Translations under genes and position numbers: made by a program | Assembly: GCF_034929435.1 (NCBI RefSeq) | Contig: NZ_JAYFUM010000027.1 | Location: 1-64,000 of the forward strand | From: Arcicella rigui | GTDB taxonomy: Bacteria > Bacteroidota > Bacteroidia > Cytophagales > Spirosomataceae | Direction of reading: 5' to 3' | DNA: 64,000 nucleotides | The notes under the pieces: model-generated | Told to the model about the DNA's origin: nothing | The model's database searches: none | Seen by the model: the letters and a program-made list of their open reading frames with translations, nothing else | Part shown: piece by piece, positions 31,798-44,000 of the stretch | How positions within the stretch are numbered: the stretch's first letter is position 1 | Layout: every line of letters begins with the position of its first letter

Positions 31798-33486
31798 CTA
31801 CAATTCAAAAGACAGCTCAAAACAACAACCATTTTTAAAAGAGTATTTTCCTTTCGCATTTATTTGCTCACAGAGCAGATGTATTAGTTTTAGCCCAAAT
31901 TTTGATTTTGTCTCTTCAAGGGAAAACCCATTACCATTATCACAAAGTTTCAAACTAATGATACCACTATTTTTAGTACAAATAATTTGTAAATGCGGAT
32001 TAGTATGATTCGCAAAGGCATATTTACAAGCATTGGTGACAAGTTCATTGATAATAAGCCCCAGAGTAGTCGCTTTTTCGACATGAAGCCAGTCAACAGC
32101 AATAGTATAATCAGTTTGCATTTCTTGGATGTGATAGGTTCTTAAAACATTATTTACCAAATCAGGAATATACCTTTGGAGGTTTACTTCAATTAGTTTT
32201 TCTCCTCTGTATAAATTTCCATGAATAGAAAGCATCGCCTCTACCCTCAACAAACCTTCCTGCAAAGCTTCAACAGCCACTTGGTCGGAAAGTCCGTAAA
32301 GTTGAAGACTTAATAAATCTGAAACAGATTGAAGATTATTCTTTGTTCTATGATTTTGCTCTTTTAATAAGAGAGCATTTAAACGGCTAATTTTTTTGTA
32401 TTTAATAAATAAGATACCCAGAAGTAGGCATACAATACCTGCAAGCAAAAGTAAAATAGTAATAACGATTGTAAATTGCTTGTGAGCCTCAATATTTTTC
32501 TTTTGTAACTCAATCTCTCTTCGGTGGGCAATTAATTGTTGGTTTTTTATTTCATTTTCATAGGCAATGTTTACTGTTTTCATGGCAACGTTTCGATACT
32601 CATTTAACAGTCTTAATTCTACATTTGTAGCATCCACTTGGTAGGAAAAAGCCTTTTGCCAGTTACCCAATTTTTCATAATAAGAAGCTTTGGTTTGAAG
32701 AATAGCTACTTGTTGCCGATGATAAATCTTTGTTTCAATCCTAAAATAGGTTTCAGCACTATCCAACCAAATTTTAGCTACGGGTAATTTATTACTGAGA
32801 ATGTACTGTTTTGCCATTTCCAAGTAATAATCAATCAGTCGATGATTGAGTTTATTAGCTTTACATACATCTAATAGTTTTCTTTTATAATAAATACTCT
32901 TTTCTAAATCTTTGGAAGACATAATCTGACTCATCAAAAGATAAGACTCAATTAAATCAACAGGATTTTTGAGGCTTTCGGCTATTAGCATAGTCTTTTT
33001 AGCATAGGTGATTGCACTATCTGATGCCCATGGATATTTTTTAGCATACACTTTACTCCGTTCTAAGAGCATGTAATTATAACCTAAAGCCCTAAAAGCC
33101 CCCATTTTCACATTGATAGATTTTGCTTTTATCGAATAATTAAGTGCCTGTCGTCTATAATTGAGTGCCTTTTCAATATTGGTTTCAATTTCCCCCATTC
33201 TCAGAAATACTTTACCAACATCCTCATAGCGATTTAAAGCTTTTTTAATGGCTAAAGCTCTTAGAAGTAATCTTTGACCTTTAACATCATAACCTAAATC
33301 TATAAAACGCTTAGCAAGAATATAGGTTGCTTCCGCAATCTCAGCCGAATCTCGACTGGCATTGGCTTGATTAAATCTTTTTTGAGCTTCCAAGAGTCGA
33401 GGATAGGGATTTTGTCCTTTAGCAAATACAACAAAAAAGATGAGTATCAATAATGTTAGTGTATATTTTAAACGTAGCAAAGGCAT
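31798..33486 (-). CDS. Membrane histidine kinase with TPR-like sensor (HisKA_2/HWE type)
   Basis: 562 residues. Signal or first helix (YTLTLLILIFFVVFAKGQ), then a periplasmic helical-repeat (TPR-like) sensor to about 330, a transmembrane helix near 335-357, and the kinase. The phosphoacceptor box LLKEQNHRTKNNLQSVSDLL has the HxxKNNLQ of the HisKA_2 family. The ATP lid region has IINELVTNACKYAF (N-box) and LCDNGNGFS (G-box). It signals to the LytTR regulator downstream. The ligand is unknown. Confidence 0.92.
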   Translation of the reverse strand: MPLLRLKYTLTLLILIFFVVFAKGQNPYPRLLEAQKRFNQANASRDSAEIAEATYILAKRFIDLGYDVKGQRLLLRALAIKKALNRYEDVGKVFLRMGEIETNIEKALNYRRQALNYSIKAKSINVKMGAFRALGYNYMLLERSKVYAKKYPWASDSAITYAKKTMLIAESLKNPVDLIESYLLMSQIMSSKDLEKSIYYKRKLLDVCKANKLNHRLIDYYLEMAKQYILSNKLPVAKIWLDSAETYFRIETKIYHRQQVAILQTKASYYEKLGNWQKAFSYQVDATNVELRLLNEYRNVAMKTVNIAYENEIKNQQLIAHRREIELQKKNIEAHKQFTIVITILLLLAGIVCLLLGILFIKYKKISRLNALLLKEQNHRTKNNLQSVSDLLSLQLYGLSDQVAVEALQEGLLRVEAMLSIHGNLYRGEKLIEVNLQRYIPDLVNNVLRTYHIQEMQTDYTIAVDWLHVEKATTLGLIINELVTNACKYAFANHTNPHLQIICTKNSGIISLKLCDNGNGFSLEETKSKFGLKLIHLLCEQINAKGKYSFKNGCCFELSFEL

Positions 33487-33940
33487 AAAATCACGGGTGA
33501 TTTATTTACAAATAGATTCAAGCAAAATAGATATAAATATAAGACTTAGTACAATACAAGTCCTAAAATCACGAAGATAAAAATAAGAAAAGCAGTCTCT
33601 AATAAATGTATTATAGAAACTAAAAAACCGTATTGAGAAGCAAAAAACAGGGTTTCAGCATTTTTCTGTTTTTGGGGTTTGTAAAATGCTTTTTTTTGGG
33701 GAGTTAAAATACATTTTGAAAAAAAACTGTCACATACAACATTTACCAAAGTATTATTCCTGCTCAACTAAAACCCAAAAAAACATCGCTTATTTATATT
33801 TTTTATCACTCAAAATACTCAATTGCCGTAAAATAAGTTTTCAGCAAAATAGCTTAAAAGTCAATAGCAACTTTTTACATTTGTTAATGTTCATCATGAT
33901 TTTGATGACAAAAACTCTAAATTAAAAATTAACCCGTACC
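33487..33940. other. 454-bp gap before the surface-protein genes
   Basis: Divergent promoter region. TACATTTG at 33876-33883 fits a -7 element for the rightward gene. AACAGGGTTT/TTTCTGTTTTT around 33647-33680 can form a weak hairpin. A 73-codon leftward frame at 33546-33767 exists but lacks coding character (A-run lysines, no homologue recognised). No RNA gene seen. Confidence 0.5.
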
Positions 33941-34954
33941 ATGAAAAAACTTCTCCTCCTCGCCCTTTTTTTTGTTTCGCAAATCACTTTTGCTCAGAAT
34001 ATTCTCCGTGTCAATAACACAACTGGTGTTAAAGGTGTTGGAGTTTATGATTCTTTTGATGCTGCCCAAAAAGCTGCTGTAAACGGTGATATTATTTATT
34101 TAGACCCATCTTCAACAAGTTATGGTTCAATTACTATTACAAAAAAATTAACCATTATTGGCAACGGCTTTCATTTAGCCAATAATACAAATGCTTCATT
34201 TGATAGAAGAACGGCTATTCTGAGTTATGTATATTTCAATCAAGGTAGCCAAAACACCACACTAATAGGTTTACATATTACAAATGCAATTGATGTTAAT
34301 GTAGAAAATATTACTCTTAAACGTTGTAGGCTTGATGATAGAGTAGACATTGATGCTGACAGGTTTAGCCTAATACAGTCTTTGGTAATGTATAGTGGAG
34401 TGAATGGATATAACAGTAATAAAAAAAGTGCAAACTGTATCATTAGTAATAACATTTTTCTAAATAGTAGTAGAGTAACATATCTTTCAGGAGCATCCAT
34501 AATAAATAATGTTTTTGAATTAGGAGGAAGTCTGCTCTATGATTTAGAAGGTTGTATTTTCTCCAATAATATTATTGATACTGGAACATATACAACTGGT
34601 ATTTTTGATAAAAGTGCCGTAGGAAATTCCATTAGCAACAATATTTGTACTTCTCCTGCGGGTTTGCCAAGTGGTTCTGGCAATGTAAATGACGTCAATA
34701 TCTCTACTATCTTCAAGATAAGTAATCCTTGGGATGATATTAATACCTTAGAAGCCAATCTTCAATTAGCTGATAATTCTCCTGCTAAAACGGCTGGTGC
34801 TGGTAAAACGCCCATAGGTATATATGCAGGCGTTAATCCCTATGTTCAGTCTGGCTTACCTAATATTCCTACAGTAACTACATTTAATAGTAGTGGATTT
34901 GGCACGGTGAATACACCTTTGAAAATCACTATTAACGTTCGTTCTGGTAATTAA
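33941..34954 (+). CDS. Exported protein with predicted right-handed beta-helix
   Basis: 337 residues with a signal peptide (MKKLLLLALFFVSQITFAQ). The mature region repeats short hydrophobic turns typical of parallel beta-helices: GDIIYLDPSSTSYGSITITK, LTIIGNGFHLANNT and CIISNNIFLNSSRVTYLSGA. The last ~50 residues (GIYAGVNPYVQSGLPNIPTV) are typical after such helices. No T9SS sorting domain is present, so it probably stays periplasmic or partners the giant protein 55 bp downstream. No catalytic residues are recognised. Confidence 0.75.
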   Translation: MKKLLLLALFFVSQITFAQNILRVNNTTGVKGVGVYDSFDAAQKAAVNGDIIYLDPSSTSYGSITITKKLTIIGNGFHLANNTNASFDRRTAILSYVYFNQGSQNTTLIGLHITNAIDVNVENITLKRCRLDDRVDIDADRFSLIQSLVMYSGVNGYNSNKKSANCIISNNIFLNSSRVTYLSGASIINNVFELGGSLLYDLEGCIFSNNIIDTGTYTTGIFDKSAVGNSISNNICTSPAGLPSGSGNVNDVNISTIFKISNPWDDINTLEANLQLADNSPAKTAGAGKTPIGIYAGVNPYVQSGLPNIPTVTTFNSSGFGTVNTPLKITINVRSGN

Positions 34955-35009
34955 CATAGTTTGATTGTGATTGTATTTTTTTTGAGCTAATTACACAAAC
35001 AGCGAATTT

Positions 35010-38000
35010 ATGGAAAAGTATTCATTCTCTCGGAAATTACTGAGAGCCTATATATATGTCATTGCCTTTATGTTGGGATACTTACACCCGAATCATGGCT
35101 TTGGCACAAAAAACCTTTCGAGAATTACACTTAGTAATAGTTTTACATCTACTTTTAATATCAACATAGGTCCAAATATCGTCTATGCTGAATATTTTAT
35201 TGATGATGACCCGGGCTTTGGGAAAGGAATATCTATTCCAATTACCGCAGGTTCTTCTATCGAACATACCTTTTCGGTTACAATGCCCTCAACATTGAGT
35301 AATGGACTACATCTTATCACGGTCAGATACAAAGATGCTTCGGGGAATTGGAGTATTTCAAGTCCACGTTCGTTTATTAAAGATAGTATTATCAGTACTT
35401 CTACAAGCCCAAATATCAGCTTTGCAGAGTATTTCATCGACGATGACCCCGGTTTTGGGAAAGGAACAGCTATCACACTTGCAGCTAAAAGTAGTAATTT
35501 TGAACATACTTTTTCTGTATTACTTCCTGCCAATTTGAGTGATGGTATTCACGTAGTAACTGTTCGTTATAAAGATGATTTGGGAAACTGGAGTATTTCA
35601 AGTCCACGTTCATTTCTCAAAGAAAGTCTTATCGGTACTTCGCCTTTGCCTAATCTTGTTTATGCAGAATATTTTATAGATGATGAACCCGGTTTTGGAA
35701 AAGGAAGTTCAATCACAATTACTGCCAATAGTAGTATAGAACATTCCGTTACAATACCTTTACCCTCTACATTAACTGACGGGCTACACACCATAACCGT
35801 TCGATATAAAGATGCTTTAGGGAATTGGAGTATTTCAAGCCCTCGTTCATTTCTCAAAGAAAGTCTTATTGGTACTTCGTCTTTGCCTAATCTTGTCTAT
35901 GCAGAATATTTTATAGATGATGACCCCGGTTTTGGGAAAGGAACTGCCGTACAAATCACGGCAAATAGTACTATCGAACATAACCTAACCATTAATATTC
36001 CTTCGACATTATCAGAAGGCTTACATCTTATTACAGTCAGATACAAAGATGCTTTAGGAAATTGGAGTATCTCAAGTGCAAGAGCATTTATTAAAGAAAG
36101 TCCAACATTAGGAATGCCTTTGCCTGAATTGGTTTATGCTGAATACTTTATTGATAATGACCCTGGAATAGGTAAAGGTAAAGCTATTAGTTTCAAGGTT
36201 GGACAAACAATTCAAAATCTGTTATTTGATATTAATCTTAATAATTTAGGACTTACAAACGGACAACATTTTCTACAATTAAGAGTAAAAGATGTGAATA
36301 ATGCGTGGAGTGTGGTTGGTACTAAAACCTTTGTATTGAGTAATGAACTTGTTAGAATAGCCCTGAATAATATTGTGGCTTGTTCGACTGGTTCTATACA
36401 GATTCCGTACCTTGTTGAAGGTGTTTTCGACGCAAATAATCAATTTAAAGTAGAACTTTCTGATGAAAAAGGAGAGTTTCCTACATCTCCAAAAGTATTA
36501 GGTTTTGTAACTTCAAAAGTAAATGGACAGATTCTAATATCAATTTCTGACAAAAGTTGGCTTGATAAATATAAAATCAGAATTGTAAGTACAAATCCTG
36601 TGCGTGAAAGTGACCCTGTAAATCTAATTTCTAAACCACTTTCACCTTCCATTACCACTACAAATACAGTGATATGTCAAGGGGTATCAACTATTTTAAC
36701 TGCCAATGCTTGCGAGAATGGAATAATCACTTGGACAGGAGGTTTATCAGGGAATACAATTACTATTAAACCAACAAAAACAACTTCTTACAAAGCTTTA
36801 TGTACAGTAAATAGCTGTAAAAGTGATTCGAGTATAGCCGTAACAATTACAGTTACTCCCAAACCAGCAACACCAGTTGCTCAAAGTAATAATACAAATG
36901 TTTGCTTAGGAACAAGTGCAGTTCTTTCAGCCACTGGCTGTGCAGGTACAGTGACTTGGACAGGTAATTTAACAGGCAGTTCTGTAACAGTTACGCCAAG
37001 TAAAACAAGCACTTACAAAGCCCTTTGCACAGTAAATGGCTGTAAAAGTGATTCAAGTACAGTAGTGACGATTACAGTTACTCCTAAGCCAACAACCCCA
37101 GTAGCGAAATCGAACAACAGCAGTATTTGTCAAGGAACGAGTGCAACCCTGACATCGACAGGTTGCACAGGCACAGTGACTTGGACAGGTAATTTAACAG
37201 GCAGTAGTGTAACAGTAACACCAAGTAAAACGAGTACTTATAAAGCACTTTGTACAGTAAATGGATGTAAAAGTGATTCGAGTATAGCCGTAACAATTAC
37301 AGTTACTCCAAAACCAGCAACACCAGTTGCGAAAGCCAACAATGCCAGTGTCTGCTTAGGAATAAGTACTACACTTTCAGCCACAGGTTGCACAGGCACA
37401 GTGAGTTGGACAGGTAATTTAACAGGAAGTAGTGTAACAGTTACACCAAGCAAGACAAGTACTTACAAAGCCCTTTGTACGGTAAATGGCTGTAAAAGCG
37501 ATTCAAGTACTGCAGTGACGATTACAGTTACTCCAAAACCAACAACTCCAACAGCGAAAAGTAATAATAGTTCTGTTTGTTTAGGAACGAGTGCGGTTTT
37601 AACAGCCACAGGTTGCACAGGCACATTGACTTGGACAGGTAATTTAACAGGAAGTTCTGTAACGGTAACACCAAATAAGACAACTTCTTATAAAGCACTT
37701 TGTACAGTAAATGGTTGTAAAAGTGATTCAAGTACAGCAGTGACGATTACAGTTACACCAAAACCAGCAACACCAGTTGCGAAAAGTAACAATAGCTCTC
37801 TTTGTTTAGGAACGAGTACTACACTTTCAGCCACAGGTTGCACAGGCACAGTGAGTTGGACAGGTAATTTAACAGGCAGTTCGGTAACAGTTACGCCAAG
37901 CAAAACAGCATCCTACAAAGCACTTTGTACAGTCAACGGCTGTAAAAGCGATTCAAGTACAGCGGTGACGATTACAGTTACTCCAAAACCAACAACTCCA

Positions 38001-41000
38001 ACAGCGAAAAGTAATAATAGCTCTGTTTGTTTGGGAACGAGTGCGATACTTTCAGCCACAGGTTGTGCAGGTACAGTGACTTGGACAGGTGGTTTAACAG
38101 GTAGTTCTGTAACGGTAACGCCAACAAAAACTACTTCTTACAAAGCTCTTTGCACAGTAAATGGTTGTAAAAGTGATTCAAGTACAGCAGTGACGATTAC
38201 AGTTACACCAAAACCAGTAACCCCAGTTGCAAAAAGTAATAATAGCTCGGTTTGTTTAGGAGACGTTGCCGTACTTTCAGCCACAGGTTGTGCAGGTACA
38301 GTGACTTGGACAGGTAATTTAACAGGAAGTGCTGTAGCGGTAACACCGAGCAAAACAGCGTCTTACAAAGCCCTTTGTACAGTAAATGGTTGTAAAAGCG
38401 ATTCAAGTACGGCAGTGACAATTACGGTTACTCCAAAGCCAACGACACCAATTGCGAAAAGTAATAATGCCAGTGTTTGCTTAGGAACAAGTGCGGTTTT
38501 GACAGCCACAGGCTGTGCAGGCACATTGACTTGGACAGGTAATTTAACAGGGAGTTCAGTAACAGTAACGCCAACAAAAACTACTTCTTACAAAGCCTTA
38601 TGTACGATAAATGGCTGTAAAAGCGATTCAAGCACAGCAGTGACGATTACGATTAATCCAAAACCAGCGACTCCAGTAGCGAAAGCCAACAATGCCAGTG
38701 TTTGCTTAGGAACAAGTGCGGTTTTGACAGCCACAGGCTGTGCAGGCACATTGACTTGGACAGGTAATTTAACAGGAAGTTCTGTAACGGTAACGCCAAG
38801 CAAAACAACTTCTTATAAAGCTCTTTGTACAGTAAATGGCTGTAAAAGTGATTCAAGTACAGCGGTTACTATTACAGTTACTCCAAAACCAACAACTCCA
38901 GTTGCAAAAAGTAATAATAGTTCAGTTTGTTTAGGAACAAGTGCAGTTTTAACAGCAACAGGCTGTGCAGGTACAGTGAATTGGACAGGTAATTTAACAG
39001 GCAGTTCTGTAACGGTAACACCAACAAAAACCAGTACTTACAAAGCCCTTTGCACAGTAAATGGCTGTAAAAGTGATTCAAGCTCGGCAGTGACCATTAC
39101 AGTTACTCCAAAACCAACAACTCCAGTTGCAAAAAGTAATAATAGTTCTCTTTGTTTAGGAACGAGTGCGGTACTTTCAGCCACAGGCTGCGCAGGCACG
39201 GTTACTTGGACGGGCAATTTAACAGGAAGTTCAGTAACGGTTACGCCAAGCAAAACATCATCTTACAAAGCTCTTTGTACAGTAAATGGTTGTAAAAGTG
39301 ATTCAAGTACAACAGTTACGATTACAGTTACTCCAAAGCCAGCAACACCAGTTGCTCAAACTAATAATACAAATGTTTGCTTAGGGACAAGTACTGTTCT
39401 TTCAGCCACAGGCTGTGCAGGTACAGTGACTTGGACAGGCAATTTAACAGGAAGTTCTGTAACGGTAACACCAAACAAAACAACGTCTTACAAAGCCCTT
39501 TGTACAGTAAATGGTTGTAAAAGTGATTCAAGTACAGCAGTGACGATTTCAGTTACTCCAAAACCAACAACTCCAGTTGCAAAAAGCAATAATGCCAGTG
39601 TTTGTTTAGGAAACGTTGCGATACTTTCAGCCACAGGTTGTGCAGGCACGCTTACTTGGACGGGCAATTTAACAGGAACATCGGTAACGGTAACGCCAAG
39701 CAAAACAACTTCTTATAAAGCTCTTTGTACAGTAAATGGTTGTAAAAGTGATTCAAGTACAGCGGTTACGATTACAGTTACTCCAAAACCAGCAACACCA
39801 GTAGCCCAAAGCAATAACAGCAGTATTTGCCAAGGAACAAGTGCAGTTCTAACAGCCACAGGTTGCACTGGCACATTGACTTGGACAGGCAATTTAACAG
39901 GAAGTTCTGTAACGGTAACACCAAATAAGACAACTTCTTATAAAGCCCTTTGCTCAGTAAATGGCTGTAAAAGTGATTCAAGTACAGCAGTGACGATTAC
40001 AGTTACTACAAAACCAGCAACACCAACAGCGAAAAGTAATAATAGCTCTCTTTGTTTAGGAACGAGTGCGGTACTTTCAGCCACAGGTTGTGCAGGTACA
40101 GTCACTTGGACGGGTAATTTAACAGGGAGTTCTGTAACGGTAACACCAAATAAGACAACTTCTTACAAAGCCCTTTGCACGGTAAATGGCTGTAAAAGTG
40201 ATTCAAGTACGGCGGTGACGATTACTGTTAATCCCAAACCAACAACACCAACAGCGAAAAGTAATAATAGCTCTCTTTGTTTAGGAACGAGTGCGGTACT
40301 TTCAGCCACAGGCTGTACAGGTACATTGACTTGGACAGGTAATTTAACAGGGAGTAGTATAACAGTAACGCCAAGCAAAACAACTTCTTATAAAGCACTT
40401 TGTACAGTAAATGGCTGTAAAAGCGATTCAAGCACAGCAGTGACGATTACAGTTACTCCAAAACCAACAACAATAGTTGCTCAAAGTAATAATGCAAGCG
40501 TTTGTTTAGGAACAAGTGCAGTTCTTTCAGCCACAGGTTGTGCAGGCACAGTGACTTGGACAGGTAATTTAACAGGAAGTTCGGTAACAGTAACACCAAA
40601 TAAGACAACTTCTTATAAAGCACTTTGTACAGTAAATGGCTGTAAAAGCGATTCAAGTACAGCAGTGATAATTACAGTTAGTCCAAAGCCAACGACACCA
40701 ATTGCTCAAAGTAATAATGCCAGTGTTTGTTTAGGAACAAGTGCGATACTTTCAGCCACAGGCTGTGCAGGTACAGTGACTTGGACAAGTAATTTAACAG
40801 GAAGTTCGGTAACAGTTACGCCAACTAAGACCAGTTCATACAAAGCTCTTTGTATGGTAAATGGATGCAAAAGTGATTCTTCCCTTGCAACAACTGTTAA
40901 TGTTTTAGCTAAACCGAATGCACCTACCATCACATCTAAATCGACAACTGTGAGTTCTGTGGTTAAACAATGGGAGAAAACGCTTAAAGCCAAAGCAACA

Positions 41001-44000
41001 GATAAAATCAGAACTATGATTGCCACTTCTGATGGAGGGTTTCTATTAGGCGGAGAAACCAGAACTACATCAGATGGAATTATAAATGATGATTTCTGGC
41101 TCATAAAGATTGATGTAAATGGAAACAAGGTTTGGGAAAAAGCTTTTGGAGGAAATGGAACCGATAATCTTGTAAGTATTCTTACAACTAATGATGGCGG
41201 ATACGTTTTAGCTGGAAATTCTGATTCCAATGTAGGTAGGGATAAATCAGAACCTTCAAGAGATGGAGGGAGTTATAATGCTTATATTGCTGATTATTGG
41301 ATAATTAAAATCAATGGTAATGGTAATAAAATATGGGATAAAACATTTGGAGGAGTCGGACAAGATTTTTTTTCAAGTATTATAGCTACTACTGATGGCG
41401 GATTTTTATTAGGGGGAAATTCATTTTCGAATAAGGGTGCAGATAAATCAGAAGCATCAAGAGGAGGCTCTGATTATTGGATGGTCAAAATAAATAGTAG
41501 TGGCATCAAAATTTGGGATAAAACTTTTGGCGGTAGTGATGACGATTATTTTGCAAGCGTTGTAAATACTACTGATGGTGGGTTTTTATTAGGAGGAACA
41601 ACGTCATCTGGCTTAAGTGGAGATAAGTCAGAAGCTTCTAAGGGTGTTTCTGATTATTGGATTGTAAGGATAAATTCTAACGGTAATAAGGTATGGGATA
41701 AGACCTTTGGAGGAAATACTGTTGATCAACTTTACAGCGTTCTTAATACTAATGATGGAGGTTATTTGTTAGGAGGCTATTCTATTTCAGATATTAGCGG
41801 AGATAAATCAGAAACAAAAGGTCTTTATGATTATTGGATAATAAAGATTAATGCTAGTGGTACTAAGGTTTGGGATAAAACTTTTGGGGGTGACAATGTT
41901 GACCTGTTTAAAAGTATGAATGCAACAATTGATAATGGTTATCTATTAGGGGGATATTCTGGCTCAGCAATTAACGGCAATAAGTCCGATGTGCTAAAAG
42001 GATACGTTGATTATTGGATAGTAAAAATTGACAATAATGGGACTAAAATTTGGGATAAAACACTGGGAGGTGATGGAAGCGATGATTTGACAAATATTGT
42101 AATGTCCAATGATGGGAGTTTTTTACTTGGAGGATATTCTGAATCAGGAATTAGTGGTGATAAAACCGAACCCTCTGTACAAGGACAAGCTGATTACTGG
42201 ATTGTAAAAATCAAAGAAAACAAAACTACTACAACTACCCTCACAGCCACAGGCTGTAATGGTACAGTCACTTGGAGTAATGGTGCTACTGGGAATTCTA
42301 TTACAGTCAGTCCAAGTACTGCTACTACTTATACTGCTACTTGTATGGTGAATGGATGTATTAGTTCGGCAAGCAATCCCATTACAGTATCTGTTACAGT
42401 AACAAAACCAACCACTCCAATCATTACAGTAAGTAATGCTACTATTTGTCCAGGAACAAACGCCACCTTAACTGCTTCTGCTTGTACAGGTGGAACTTTA
42501 ACTTGGACAGGTGGTTTAACGGGCAATAGTATCTCTGTTTCACCAACAGCTACAAAGACTTACAAAGTAGTTTGTTCTCAAAATGGAATTAGTAGTGATT
42601 CAAGTGCTGCGGTAACTGTTACGGTAAATCCAAAACCCATACAACCAAAAATCACAGTAAGTAATGCTACCATTTGTGCTGGCGGAAGTGCGGTGTTGAG
42701 TGCAACCGCTTGTTCAGGTGGGACTCTGACTTGGACTGGTGGCTTGACGGGTACTTCAATAACAGTTTCACCAACGGCTACAAAATCTTATAAAGCAATT
42801 TGTGCAATCAATGGCTGTAAAAGTGATTCTTCTCTTGCAACCACTGTTACTGTCTTAGCAAAACCAAATGCTCCTACCATTACATCTAAATCAACAACTG
42901 CAAGTTCAGTGGTTAAGCAGTGGGAGAAAACTTATGGAGGAAATTGGTATGATTATCTAAGCTGTATTGTTCCTACCAAAGATGGTGGTTATTTATTGGG
43001 AGGTAATTCTTCATCAAATATCATCAGTGGCGATAAATCTGAAGATATTGTAGGTGGTTGGATTGTAAAGGTTAATGCAGACGGTAATAAAATTTGGAAT
43101 AAAGTTTATGAAGGCATGGAAAGTGACATGAGTTCAATCGTTACTACTTCTGATGGAGGATTTTTAATTGGTGGTACTTCTTCTGCGAATATAGGAACAG
43201 GGAGGGATTATAGGATTATCAAAATAGATGCAAATGGAAAGAATATTTGGAATAAAACTTTTGGGGGAACAAAAGATGATTACCTTGTTAAAATAATAAG
43301 AACCTCAGATGGAGGATTTTTAATTGGTGGTACTTCTCAGTCAGGAGTTAACGGATATAATGATTATCTAATAGTGAAAGTAGATGTCAATGGAAACAAA
43401 CAGTGGGCTAAATTTTTTGGAGGTAGCAGCACCAGTACCAATATACTTTCTAATATTGTCCAAACCTCAGATGGTGGTTATTTATTAGCGGGAGATTCTA
43501 ATTCAAATATTAGTGGTGATAAATCTGAGAATAGCAAAGGTCTTTATACTTCTGATTACTGGATTATAAAAATAGATGTAAATGGCAAAAAAATATGGGA
43601 TAAGACTTTCGGAGGAAATAACTCTGAAAAGTCTCCAGATGTCATTTTAACACCAGATGGTGGTTTTTTACTGGGAGGGAGTTCTCGTTCAAGTATCAGT
43701 GGTGATAAATCTGAAAATTATAGAGGTGATATAGGATATGATGATTTTTGGATTATTAAACTTGATAGCAAAGGCACAAAAATTTGGGATAGAACTTTTG
43801 GAGGAGATAAGAATGATGAGCTTATGAAAATTATGGTTACCCCAGATGGAGGATTTTTATTAGGCGGTTCTTCTTTTTCAGGTATTAGTATAGATAAATC
43901 GGAACAGACTCAAGGTCATTGGCTTATAAAAATTAACGCTAATGGTCAAAAAGTTTGGGATAAAACTTTTGAAGGAATTGGTCTTGGTGGTAGTAAATAT

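Noticed and set aside
33546..33767. 73-codon leftward frame before the beta-helix gene
   Set aside because: A-run coding, no recognised family, and it sits in a promoter region.
37084..41230. Many leftward ~70-codon frames inside the giant gene
   Set aside because: They repeat with the 225-bp unit and are shadows of the + strand repeat code.
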